DNA of 64,000 nucleotides, taken from Fasciolopsis buskii (Eukaryota; Platyhelminthes; Trematoda; Plagiorchiida; Fasciolidae). The position numbers and the translations under genes were made by a program. The stretch lies in the NCBI GenBank assembly GCA_008360955.1, contig LUCM01001903.1, positions 38,138 through 102,137 of the forward strand, read 5' to 3'. How positions within the stretch are numbered: the stretch's first letter is position 1; each line of letters starts with the position of its first letter. Under the pieces are notes generated by a model that made no database searches, was not told the origin of the DNA, and worked only from the letters and a program-made list of their open reading frames with translations. Positions 45,682-56,600 of this stretch are shown piece after piece.

Positions 45682-46120
45682 CCAGAGATTTAAGCGTTCG
45701 AGCACTAGATCTTCTAGGGCGTCCTCGACGACGTCTTGGAGGTGGTGTATTCACAGAAGCACAAGCACCCGAAAACCAAGACGCACTGTCGGTTAGTATG
45801 TTGGTCTTGCTGTTTAGTAGACTCGGAAGAAAAGTGGTGTTCGCATGAGATTCACGTTGTGGCGGCCCAGAACGTCGTTTGCGTCTGCGGGATGGCCTTG
45901 TCGTAGAGCTTTCACTGGCACTACTACCACTTTCCGAATCCGAATCTAATTCGATAGATACATCAAAATCCTTGTCCTTCGGGTTGTCAGGGAACGCACT
46001 CTCGGGCACGATGCAGTGTACAGAAACTGCATGCCGTTTCAAAGACCCAAGATTCCGGAAAATACTACCGCAAAGAGCACACTTGCATTGCTTTGGCATG
46101 CGATGGACACGGGCATGAAG
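45682..46120 (-). CDS. C2H2/AT-hook gene, exon 2
   Basis: The acceptor is AAATCTTTACAG, phase 0, and the donor is CTGG|GTGAGT, phase 1. The exon's first residues LHARVH supply the two His of zinc finger 1, whose Cys pair is in exon 1; together they give exactly C-x2-C-x12-H-x3-H. Finger 2 is complete: C-ALC-GSIFRNLGSLKR-H-AVSV-H. Then follow an acidic/Ser run (IELDSDSESGSSASESSTT), a basic patch (PSRRRKRRSG, a possible nuclear localisation signal), and near the end PPPRRRRGRPRRSSA, an AT-hook-like RGRP core. This points to a chromatin or DNA-binding nuclear protein. Family not identified beyond this. Confidence 0.88.
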
Positions 46121-48535
46121 CTGTAAAGATTTGGAAAACCACATATAGCTAGTGTGAGTGACAGAAAAAACTGAACAGAATGTAGAAATACAGTAATCCG
46201 AACGTTTGTTAGTCGCAAGAATCCCGTTGATTCGCTAACTTCTTTCACCACAAACCTATGCTGTCACATACTTAGTTGGTATTATCTTCCTGGGTCGAGA
46301 TTGACTGAAAGAAGGTTAAAGACTTTTTGATTTGACAATAAAGCATTCTTTAAGTGATAGAACTTGAACAGTGTTAGAGGTGGTCGTTTTTCCACTGTAA
46401 CAGTATCGTCTCCCAAATGCGCCGTCAAGAAATGCATGGCACACTTTGAACGGGGCGATCTGGTTGATGCATGAGATTTGTGAATCACCGCTTGTCTGAC
46501 AATGATTGTTTTACTTGTTGAACATCATAGTAACAAAAAGATAAGATTCATCAATCGGCGAATTCGATGATGGAAAACACGAGAAAACCAGTTGAGACTA
46601 ATAGAGTATGATTTTCGGACGCAGTTGGACCTGAAGGCCATTCAACTCACATTATTTTGTCAAACCGTTGGACCTGCATCCATTCTTTATCAACTATGAT
46701 TTTTCGTTTGAATTCGAAGAGAATACAAGTGGCCAGAGGACAGTTATACTGGAATTAGAACAACTTTGTTTCGGAGAATGCAGTGAGTCGTAAGAACGTT
46801 TTTAATCAGCGAACCTAAATTTCAGACGAAACGTTTGATTTATTTCTGTCGTGTCTGAACCCATGTACAATCCCTCAAACTTCGAAATGGCATGAAGAAG
46901 GGCCCTTTGCACAACCGGAAATTTGACGGATTTACACGACGCCGCTGTGAGAATAAGTGCCGGAATTCCCAAAGCTGAAATAAAGTAATGCATTCGTAAC
47001 AGCCGAAAAGTAGAAGATAAAAGAGGCCTTTGGTCATGCTTTGTCATCTATGCCAACTCATTTAAACTCATCTTCAAAGTCGTCGAGTGTCTGTCGTAAA
47101 CCAAGGTTCCTCTGTGGGTTACATCATAATTTCCAATGAGCCGTTGGCAGCTAATCCAAATAGCCGAATGGTAAAGAATTTAAACCTACAGCTATTTGTC
47201 CTGGATCCACGCGCCATTTTGGGCGGGATGAATATGGACTGTTAGTAATTGTAGAGAGGGGTAAAACAGTTGTACATGGATCTTAGTGGTGAGTTTGAGG
47301 TTGCTGCTATAAGATGGATTGTTGGAAAGTTATAATAAACCATAGAGTGCATGTATGAGGTATCGGTTAGTAGTGCTTTTGATATGGTAGTCTGTCAAAC
47401 CCTCCTGGGGGGCCCTTCATCTCTTCGGTCTTCATCAAGTGCTCGGTTCTCACCGCTGGTTTTAAGAAGCAGATACTCCGGAAAGAAGCTAGATAGGATG
47501 GCTAAATCAGATGGAGAGCAACCAATGTCCGAAAACCTCGGTGGGACCGAGTTCAGCTTGCGAAGGCAGTTATCCCTAAATAAGTGGATAAGATCAACTG
47601 TAAGATCCAACGGCTGCAAATTAAATTTGCGAACTAGCAAGGGTGCATGTGTTCATCGGGAGGCCATGTACCCTGCACTCCTGAAGTGGCCGGGGTGTCA
47701 AGAATGAGAACTAGACGTCTCCACTTTCGAAAGACTTGCATAAAGTGCTGGGACATAAGAAATCCTCCGAGTATCGAAGGAAGGGCCGTGATTATACACA
47801 TGCAACCTGACTTCCAAGTGAATATTGCCCGTTGATCCAAATTCACACTAGGCGGTACCGCCAGCCATAAAAACAAAGTCCTCCATACCGATAGCCGTTA
47901 CTGATTTTATCACAGCACCCCGGGAAATCCGGGTCAACAAAGAGTAGCAGCAGCTTTAAGTGACCACGCCAACTTCGGAAACTGCGGCCAACACCTATCA
48001 CGCCTGGAACCTCTTTCGCCTCATATAATCAGCGTCCAGTAAAAGGGAATCTATTCAACCTCCCGCGAGTTTCGTCCGGTATACTCATCCCCAATATGGG
48101 TGATAAAATAACTAGATGAGTAGAACATTTCAGCCAGTTCCTTAATCGCTTAACACGTAGACAGGTCCGTAGTAAAAATTTCGACTTTGGCTCGACGCTA
48201 AAACACCGATTGTAACACTCTACCGTCAGACGAACTAACCAATGTGATCTACCGGCCACAGGTGAATGCAGAATTCCGGCTTAAATCTCCTGGTGGTCAC
48301 TTTATATCCCATTCCGGCTGATTTCCGAAACCGGAAAATATCCGCCTAATTCTGCTACCATTTCCAGAGTAAGGCAACAGAAGAGTGTGCGGAAGCTGCA
48401 AAGGGAACAGCCTGCTATATGTGGTCAAATTTCGCCCGGTTCATGTTGAATCCTTTCCCTTCGCCACATCGAGACACACGTAGGCGGCCCAGATAATGGC
48501 TGCATTGATTAACTATTTATTGTCTTTAGGATCAT
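46121..48535 (-). other. intron 1 sequence, unassigned
   Basis: Several open frames of 65-118 codons (for example 47351-47707 + and 47395-47640 -) have no recognisable motif or flanking splice sites. No shared repeat was noticed. Confidence 0.35.
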
Positions 48536-48539
48536 GGAT

Positions 48540-48985
48540 GTCACATTTTGTTAGCTTGTAAACTACCAGTCTCAAAGTCAGAAGCAAAATCAGACATTTT
48601 CCAATGTTCTGCGTGTTGGAATTAGGGGAAAAACTCCCCCAAACGTCCAAATTACCGAGGTTACGTAATCACTTGACCGTGTAAGCATGGATTTCAAAGG
48701 ACCCCTTTCACCTAACTCAGAAACAAACCTTACTTAGTGGTTATCAGGTGATCAAGTCATCTCTTTTCTATCTTTGGCATGCCTTCTTACATGCATTCTG
48801 ACCATGGTCTATGTCTTAAGCTCAAAGGAAAATCAAAACGTTTCTTTACAGCAACAGCATTGACACTAGGCGCACCGAAACCGTGCAAGGCCCAATTTAA
48901 CGAACAAGTCGAACGTCTGAGCGAAAGTATTTGGAAAGCCAGCATGTTAGCTTTGAGGTCCAGACGTCCCGATGTCGGCCATTCA
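48540..48985 (+). mobile_element. Gypsy (CsRn1-like) integrase fragment
   Basis: Plus-strand pieces show SMDFKGPLSPN (integrase core with the first catalytic Asp), then MPSYMHSDHG (second Asp retained), then FNEQVERLSESIWKASMLAL and RSRRPDV, the end of the catalytic core. It ends at the C9 tract, where RTE-C sequence begins. No LTR nearby. Confidence 0.7.
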
Positions 48986-48998
48986 TTAGCCCCCCCCC

Positions 48999-49004
48999 NN
49001 NNNN
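48999..49004. other. assembly gap (6 N) inside a poly-C tract
   Basis: Six N flanked by nine C on each side. The second copy of the locus reads through with nine C. Confidence 0.99.
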
Positions 49005-49013
49005 CCCCCCCCC

Positions 49014-51430
49014 TAATTTGCACAACGAAGAACTGCACTCGGGTCCCAGATGTCGAGCTGCCAAGACAAGCTGGAACTCTTATTGTCAAACACCGAATCG
49101 CATAGCATGCTGGGGTGTAAGGACCCTTCTAGAGGGCGCCAATCAAAAAGTCGCGACGCGAACATCACATGACTACTCTGAATACAATGACCACAGTTCG
49201 AGTTCCTGATTCGAGATCACGATGCACCAGGGTTCCATGGGCGGACCCAACCTATCCGCTCTACCACAATGGATTAATGGACCACTCCATACTTCACGGT
49301 ATCACAATCATTTTAACCAAAAAGCCGACAGAGCACTCATTTCCCGAGAGCCAACATCCTCCGGACTACCTGCAGCGTGCTTCAAGGACCCCTCAACAAC
49401 CTGACGGTGATAGCCATTTATGTACCGACCAACGTGGCCGACGAAACAACGTAGGATCCGTTTTACGACTCACTGTACATTTCGATTAACAGTGCCCCAA
49501 GACGGGATTCACACTGTTGCGGGAGACTTCGACGCGCCCATCAGCCCTTCAGACGAATCCGCGTGCCATATCGTAGGGCGGTTTAGACTAGGCCAGGGTT
49601 GTGGGAATAGGTTTCAACTGATGAACTTCTCAGACGTAAACGGGTTGGCGGTCCGTAACACGTGTTTCCAGCATCCCAAAAAACACCCACTAACGTGGTA
49701 TTCAAACAACGGTCGCACAACCCAGCAAATCAACCATATCCTTGTGCACTTCTCACCAGTGGAAGACTGTCGCGCATTTCGGGCGACTACCAAATCGAGC
49801 AAATGTTGTTGCCCTAGAAATGTCGGAAAAACGTGTGGCAGTGTCAACCACGATCGCGACACAGTTGAACACTATCACCAGTACACCAACAGATGAATTC
49901 TCGGTAGGAAACTAATAGGAAATGCTCAAAGCAGCAACAAAAGAGACCCCCACTTTTAATCCACCCGAACCATACGGTGCCCGTAGCGAACCACCAAGCG
50001 ACATAAAAATCGCGGATGTAGTTAATCAAATGAAGAACAAGAAACCCACCGAAAGGAATAGCATTCATCGAAGTGTACAAAACGTTTACCGTCATCAATT
50101 GATAGGCCTCACGAGCTATTCCACTCCATATGGGGACGCAAGATGTTTCCGAACGATTGCGGTACGTTCATCCTGCTTCCCATTCACAAGAAGGGTGGCA
50201 AAGCGGTTTGTGAGAACCACGGAAGTATCAGTCGGATCGATATCACCGCGAAGATTGTCTGTGTACTACTTCTTAATCGTTTTGCAGCTGCGCAAGATCG
50301 CCACATTAAACCAAACCAGGGGATAAATGTGACAGGAGCTTCATTGATCAAATACACTGCATCCAGCACTGGAACATTGTTACAAGTTGCAACAGTTAAT
50401 CGCAGCATGATTCATTGATTTCCGTTCTGCTGTTGGCTCAGTTAATCGTGATACCCCATGGGGACTAATAAAAACTAGTGATATACCCATCAAGCCCTCA
50501 AGATTTCTAAGAACTTACCATACGTACACTACCACAACAGTACGAATATACGCTCAGAAATCTTTAGAATTCAATATTCGATTTCGGATGAAACATGGTT
50601 GTCTACTTTCTCCGGGTATGTTAAATTATGTCACCGATTGGACTATGAAAAATACGATGACTAGCTACCCAGGGATTGAACTGAGCCCATCACTCTATAT
50701 CTCGGATCTTGAAATTGTGAATGACGTGGTTGTGTTCGGTGGTTCAACAGCAACCATGCAGTCAATACCTGATCGAGACAATCCTTATTCAGCAAAAGTC
50801 AACTTCGAGACCAACACGACAAAAACAAAAGGTTTCTCGATCTTCCTGAACGAAAAACGAATCAAACATTTGCCATCATTCAAGTACCTAGGATCGTATC
50901 TGACGCCCAACAGGCAGGGGAAGGACGAAGATGTCACGAGGATCGACAACATACACAGAGCAATTTTTCCAGCTTCAACGAATGTTCTAGGCAAGCAGTG
51001 AAACCATCCTTCAAACAAAGACCCATGTCTTTCCTGCTGCAGTTCGCCCCGTGCTCACTTATGGGTGAGAAATCAAACCACTGGGAGTAGAAGATACTAG
51101 GAGGTTGAAGTTACCCGACAGCGATGCTTGCGGTGAACTCTCCGGACGAAGCGGAAAGAATGAATCCCTAACAACGAAATAGGAAAATATTGTAATATCG
51201 AACAGCTGTATATCTTCCTTGAACGACGTCAGCTCTATTGGTTTGGTCTGGTATGGAATTCTCTCAACAATTGCTGCGCCCCTCACCCTGTTTGACTTGG
51301 TGTTGTCGCCTCAGTGGCCAATTGAAAAAGTGGATCATTTTCCTCGTAAAGAGGTGTGGAGCATCTAGGCTTAAGATCAACCTATGTTCATTGTTACTTG
51401 AATCGAAACTAGGTGGCTAACTACACAAAT
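49014..51430 (+). mobile_element. RTE-like retrotransposon, family C, long copy (dead)
   Basis: APE endonuclease: RIACWGVRTLLEGANQKVA near 49090-49150, VRVPDSRSRC and YPLYHNGLMDHS near 49195-49290, IAIYVPTNVADET near 49411-49450, GDFDAPISPSDES near 49520-49560, and RTTQQINHILV near 49712-49745, where the family has NQIDHIL. RT: IKKGGKAVCENHGSISRIDI near 50190-50250 and KHGCLLSPGMLNYVTDW near 50590-50640, with the catalytic YADD reading IVND near 50715-50730. A SFKYLGSYLTPNRQGKDEDV block lies near 50875-50935. The end near 51235-51420 matches the fragment at 45190-45420. Frameshifts throughout. Confidence 0.78.
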
Positions 51431-51808
51431 CTGGTTTCTAGTCGCCATGCTTGTTAAGCAATGACTTGCGAAGTATATGGGGCCGACTTATCCTCTGACC
51501 CATAGGTGTTCAAAAAAACGTAGAGCGGCTCTTATTGAAGGTCACGGGTGATTTCCATTGATACACACTGCACTCCGATGCAGTCAATGACGCGTGGGAA
51601 TGTAGGACTACCCGTCCGTGTTCGGTGACAGGAGTCAAAATATCTAAATTGATTTTGACTTTCGTAACAGCCACAGCATCTGGGTTTCAAAGCCAATGCG
51701 ATGTTACAAACGGTCGAAGTTGGGGGAATCAAAATGAATAAAAATTACGATGTCTCTTTGGAATGATCTCAGAAAAAGTAGTATTTAAATGAAGATAAGG
51801 GAACTCAC
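51431..51808 (-). other. intron 1 sequence next to exon 1
   Basis: No recognisable element. It begins (minus strand) with the GTGAGT donor of exon 1. Confidence 0.5.
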
Positions 51809-51889
51809 ATCTTTTGCTTGTTTTGAAGCGAAAATTCGACCACATTCTGGGCAGGAAACTTCGTGGTTGTTTAAATTTCCCGCCACCAT
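51809..51889 (-). CDS. C2H2 zinc-finger/AT-hook nuclear protein, first coding exon (gene spans 18542-51889)
   Basis: The start ATG (51889-51887) lies in CAAAATGG, a good initiation context. The 27 residues end at GAT|GTGAGT in phase 0. They contain CPECGRIF, the Cys pair and Phe of a C2H2 finger whose His pair is supplied by exon 2. Upstream, CTTCTCTCCACTACAG (ending at 51916) is a strong acceptor, so there is either a 5' UTR exon further up or a spliced-leader trans-splice site, as flatworms use both. The gene as read has seven coding exons at 51809, 45682, 39522, 28140, 22845, 19350 and 18542 (left ends), about 780 codons. The protein has two fingers, acidic, basic and AT-hook segments, then a long Ser/Thr/Gln-rich tail. 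Likely role: sequence-specific or chromatin-associated regulator in the nucleus (inference). No close family name can be given. Confidence 0.78.
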
Positions 51890-52059
51890 TTTGCCTTTCG
51901 TCGAAATTTTCGCAGCTGTAGTGGAGAGAAGAAAGGTGGAACAAATATATTCAGTAAGAAATAAATATCGTACAAGGATGTGCATAGAGTAGAGCGAAAG
52001 AACTATATTACTAAGACTGTCATGGTATTTCAGATACACCCACTTTCAGCTTCCATAAA

Positions 52060-53145
52060 ATGAATTCGAGCATCCTCTCTCAAAGATAGTGACGGAGTGT
52101 GAACAACGGAGTTAACAAAACTCCTGGAATCAATCTGGACAGAGGGATTATCAAGAACCGGTGTGAATCAGTGATTGTGCCAATTTACGAGGTGATAGAT
52201 ACTCGTGTGAAAAGCGCAGAGAAATTAATTTAGTAAACATCGCATTCAAGCTGCTCGCAGGCATTATCCTTTCGCCGATTATCTAGTACTCGCGAAAGAT
52301 GTGTGTGATAATCAAACCGGTCGGGGTTGTGTGGACCACATTTTTATTGTGCGACAGATCCCGGAACACAAGTGCATATTCCGTAGACCCACAATCCGTG
52401 TTGTTCTGAATTTAGCGCTGCCTCTCATCGCGCTTATGGCTATCTCAGTCAGAGTTGCCCTATTCACCTTTCCTTCTTAACTTCGTCATTGAAGTGGTTA
52501 TGGGAATAGCCCTATCCTCATGTGACAATAGTGGGCGAGGCATTTGCTTAGATATGAATCTGCCTGACTGGGAATATGCGGACAATTTTGTGCTACTAAG
52601 TGAAGACTGAAAATAAGTTGCAGGCTTTCTCAGTCGTCTGGACATTAGTGTAAGTATGTTTTGGGGCGCGCTTCGCATTTTTGAAGTGCAAAATGCTGTT
52701 ACATGATTGGAATGGCTCAAAACCGGATTTTTTTAATCGAACGAGAAGCAACTGGATGAAGTGGACAGATTTAGTTACTTGAGTAGTTGTATCTCACCTG
52801 GAGGTTGTATGTCAGGTGAAATATCTTTGGGCATACAGAAGACCCGATTTTTATTTGCTAATTTGAGGCGGAAAATCCGGTTATCGATCAAAGGTCGAGC
52901 ATACACGGCAACAGTGAGGTCGGTTTTGCCCTACGGCTCCGAAAGAAGGCCGTTGAGAGCAGAAGATATGCAGACTTTTGGTGTTTAAACACCGTTCTTT
53001 TCACATTATTGGTAGAATAAGGTGGGTGACTTTCTTGAATAATGCAGAAGTTAGGTGTGAGATACTGGGCTCGAGGATCCGAAGCAATGGTTGGAGGCAG
53101 TAGGTGACATGGCTCAGTACCGCAGCTAGTGGCATTCTTGCACCA
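52060..53145 (+). mobile_element. RTE family B, copy 3 (dead)
   Basis: RT pieces: GRGCVDHIFIVRQIPEH near 52324-52370, DWEYADNFVLLSED near 52565-52610 (YADD reads YADN). Then VDRFSYLSSCISPGGCMSGE and LRRKIRLSIKGRAYTATVRS near 52761-52920, LPYGSERRPLRAEDMQTF near 52927-52980, and a tail with GDMAQYRS near 53100-53130. It matches family B motif by motif and is in frame only in short stretches. Confidence 0.78.
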
Positions 53146-53889
53146 GAAATCTTTCTTTTTTTGTAATATTCTTCAAATCACCATTCTGAAGTCGACCGTC
53201 CAACATCGCTCGTTCATTTTTTTGTTCGAGATGATGCTATGGGATAGCAACGATAACCAGAGCACGATGGTGCAAGGTCATCCGATGTGTCCACCAGACT
53301 GGAATAATGCCCCAGAGACATCAGTGGTCGAATACAGACAGCCATTGAGCATCTTCAATGGAGAGAAGACGAAATTGAAAGTGGGTTTGCATTCAACGAG
53401 AAGCGCATTTGTTTGAAGAATTTATCAACGAAGGAATGCAATCGTGCTGAACCATGATGAGTCCCGCGACTCGCAACCGCAAAAAAACCCTGCGAACTGT
53501 AGCACTGTACACTCTTATCCTGACGGAAAGTCGGATGTCATGGTGACGCAACAGTACCGTAGGTTTTCGAAAACTGCTTTAGCTTTCGCAGTTCGCACCT
53601 CCGAAGTACTTAAACCATTGGTTACTTCCAACCTCTTGTCGCGCGCCCTCTGACTGGCTGTGCTACAATTCTGTCATCCTATTTCGTTGCTTTCTTGTCG
53701 GAAATTTGATTCGATTATGTTCTCCGTTCGACGCTACAATCGCTTGGAATTACTTTTGTTCAAAAACCGTATTATTTCTCAACATATTTTGGGGTCCCGT
53801 ATTTCTACACCTCAATGAGCTTCTAATCAAGCCAAAATAAGTACTCGTGCTGGCTGGCAGACAGCTCTTAAATATGCACCCTTCCAGCC
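53146..53889. other. unassigned sequence
   Basis: Two + strand frames (53129-53416 and 53444-53653) have no motif. The second could be an ORF1 remnant of the CR1-B element that follows. Confidence 0.3.
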
Positions 53890-56000
53890 AAGATTTCCAT
53901 TCCGGCATTGTTGAGTACTAACATCCGCTCTCTGTCTACGAAAATGTCGGACCTGTCCCTCACACTTCAATCACCGATCCATGTACACACATACGTCATC
54001 TGCATACAAGAATCGTGGCTGAACCCGGATGTCGCTGATTCACTCGTGTCGATAAACAGCTTCAGACTCAATCGGCAGGACAGAGTTTCGGACGAGAAGA
54101 CTGGAGGTAGTGTGGCAACATACATAAACTCTTTCTGGTCCAACAAGTTCGAACTTATATATATGCACTCACTAAACGGAATTGACTGTCTCGTGACACA
54201 GTGTCATCGTAGGATTTCTAGTCACACCAGCACTGTCATACCCATTTTATTCATTGCCCCCTTTAGTTCGCAACAAAATATCACACCTTTTTCGACTCTT
54301 TTCTAGCATTCATTGTTCCTCTTCTTGAGGATAGTTTGCATATTATTGCAGAATATTTCAATCATGCATCTACCTTACCACTGACTGTGTTTGATTTGAC
54401 TGGTCTCTGCGTTTCTCCCACCAGAGGTGGTTCCATTATAGATAATTATTACCAACCACCCTGATTTATTTTCCTTGAAATTGCGTGCTCCAATTTCAAG
54501 TAGCAATCATTGTTTGCTTCTGGTAAGGCCCATGATGTTACTCTAGGTCAAATTTCCTTTCCTTCAGGCGAACAAATCAAATTCGAGTTTGCCTCTGTAA
54601 TCTTTCACGCAAAAACCTTATTCTTCTACAGATAGTCCTTTCACTCGCATCGACCTGTTTATCCTTTGAAACCCCGCCCAATGAAAATGTCAAACTTCTC
54701 ACAGAGACGACCAACGCAATCTTTGATAATTGCCGTCCCTCAGAAACACTATTCGTCTCAAATGGCCGAAACTGAAATCTCTAAGAAGATGCAAGAAGCA
54801 CTTCTACAAAGCTCGTAATAACTCAAGCGTGCGGTATATTTTTAACCTAATAAAAGCGGAAATCCAACGCATCGACACGACATTCGCCACCCAACAACAA
54901 TCGATTCCTATTGCAAGGCATTCGACTGCTGTGTGGGAAGAAGAGGGATCATACGGAAACTCCTGCGATTGTTGGCAGCATCAATCGTGCTCTCATCCAT
55001 CCTTTCACTTCTACCCCGGTCGTATTTGGTCAGGGAGATGATATGAGCCACAAGTTTGTCTAGGGAAGAGGTACTCGACCTTCTTTGCACCACTAAAATT
55101 ACCACAGGGGTTGGTCCTGACAGTCTGTCGTCAGCTCTTTTAAGGTATGGTGTTGTGGCTCTCACGGATGCATTTACCTCTAATTAACTCATTATTAATC
55201 TCATCTTGCATCCCTGACTGTTGGAGACTCGTCACTATTATTCCCATCACTAAATCTAGCACTTCTACTGCTTTGGCAAAACACTCACCACATCGCCTTA
55301 ACATCCTCTGGTCTTAAACTGACGGAGCGTGCTACACATAAACGCATGCGTTCTTCCACGTATCCTTCTGACGACCCTTTTCAGGTTGCCTATAAATCTA
55401 ACAGGTCCACTTTAGACGCTGTCGCCTCCCTCATTCACCACATTTGTAAGTCCTTAAGCGCATCGATGAAATCTGTGCGTTGCGCCTTTCTACACTATTC
55501 GTCGGCATTTGATTCGGTCCCACGGTCTCTTCAACTTCACAAACTGGAAACATTTGGTTGTCCCAGGCCTTTGTTAGCATGGCTGTCTGATTACTTTGAC
55601 AACCCAACCCAGTGCACACGAATGGACGATAAAACTTCAAAACCATTGATTAACAATTCAGGAGTGCTACAGGGTGCTGTTCTTTCACCGTTTCTCTTCT
55701 CTGCTTACATCAGCCATTTATCTACTAGCTCCCCTTGTCATATTTTAAGTATGCAGTGGATGTTGCCCTTTCTAAAGCCGTTTTGAACAACGATGACTTC
55801 CAAAGTTTTTCCAACAGCCTATCTTCTGTTTACGATTACTCTGCACGAGCTGATTTAAATGTCTGTCTTCTCTCTCTCTCTCTCTCTCGGCCTACCCGTC
55901 CGAAACGTCTTCCATCAACTCAAAAACACTTACCAGGGTTCATTCTATGAAATATCTGGGAGTTATTATTGATTAAAAAAATGAAGTGGACTTCTCACAC
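53890..56000 (+). mobile_element. CR1-like non-LTR retrotransposon, family B (dead)
   Basis: The endonuclease N-terminal part lies at 53908-54180: STNIRSLSTKMSDLSLTL, VICIQESWLNPDVADSLVSI, and a GGSVATYI block. A linker is at 54730-55040 (RRCKKHFYKARNNSSVRYIF). The RT is at 55346-55790: DPFQVAYKSNRSTLDAVASL, then VRCAFLHYSSAFDSVPRSLQ, GVLQGAVLSPFLFSAY. The catalytic YADD reads YAVD after a shift near 55742-55755, and a KYLGVIID-like stretch is near 55951-55973. The diagnostic motifs put it in the CR1 clade near the schistosome SR1 type. It is a different lineage from CR1-A (different FDS and GV(P/L)QG contexts). Confidence 0.85.
55867..55888. repeat. (CT)n microsatellite inside CR1-B
   Basis: A short pure TC run within the decayed RT C-terminal region. 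Confidence 0.9.
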
Positions 56001-56109
56001 TTCGACCTGTGTAAAGAATCCCCGACGGTCATCATTTCGAATCCTAATGCGTTACGATTAGTCCTGGATAAGTTCTTTTATATTATCTACGAGACGATGA
56101 GTGTATTTT

Positions 56110-56600
56110 TAGTTTATTTATTATTCGCCCCCTAATTTATCTTTTACCCTCACATTTTTTGACTGAAATGCGACAATATTCATTGTACGCAAAAGTCTAT
56201 ACCGATCGCCAGATACATACTTCTGCAAGACCTGGAGAAGTATCGTGCACTTTAAAGGTTCAGGGCCCACACCGTATCGCGACACCTTAATCGTCAAGCG
56301 GTCCACGCGTATTGAATTGCCTGTGCATTGTTGCTCAATAAAGTAACACCATCGGTATACTCCAAGTCAGAAACTGTTCCATGGGAACAGTGCAATTTCA
56401 TCGTCCACCACATCGGAAAAAGCGTTCTGTCGGGTATTCTTTATGGGAAATTTGTGAAGAAATAGGAGTATAGTGCAATCTTTTCTTATTCCTTTTGGAG
56501 ATAGCGAAGGGTGGCAAAAGCTGACCACAGGCCATAACCTGATCTGAGGTATGATCGTACAACTATTTGAGGATCAAAGTACACTTCTCAGGCATCCCAT
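56110..56600 (-). mobile_element. RTE family B fragment, minus strand
   Basis: Minus-strand translation: DVVDDEIALF near 56390-56420, LGVYRW-type and a shifted EYTDGVTLLSNNAQ near 56330-56370 (YADD reads YTDG). DRLTIKVSRYGVGPEPLKC lies near 56250-56305, equivalent to LDRLAIKVSRYAMCFASSKC in copy 1. Short and broken. Confidence 0.65.

Larger units (their letters stand above)
48536..50146 (+). repeat. 1.6-kb duplication, copy 1
   Basis: Identical by eye to 62405-64000 at every place compared, from GGATGTCACATTTTG onward. The only difference is C9-N6-C9 (48990-49013) where copy 2 has a single C9. The offset is 13,869 bp before the gap and 13,854 bp after it, exactly the 15 extra positions. Confidence 0.95.

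Noticed and set aside
48787..49089. minus-strand ORF through the N gap
   Set aside because: The frame runs across unknown bases and is antisense to the integrase fragment.
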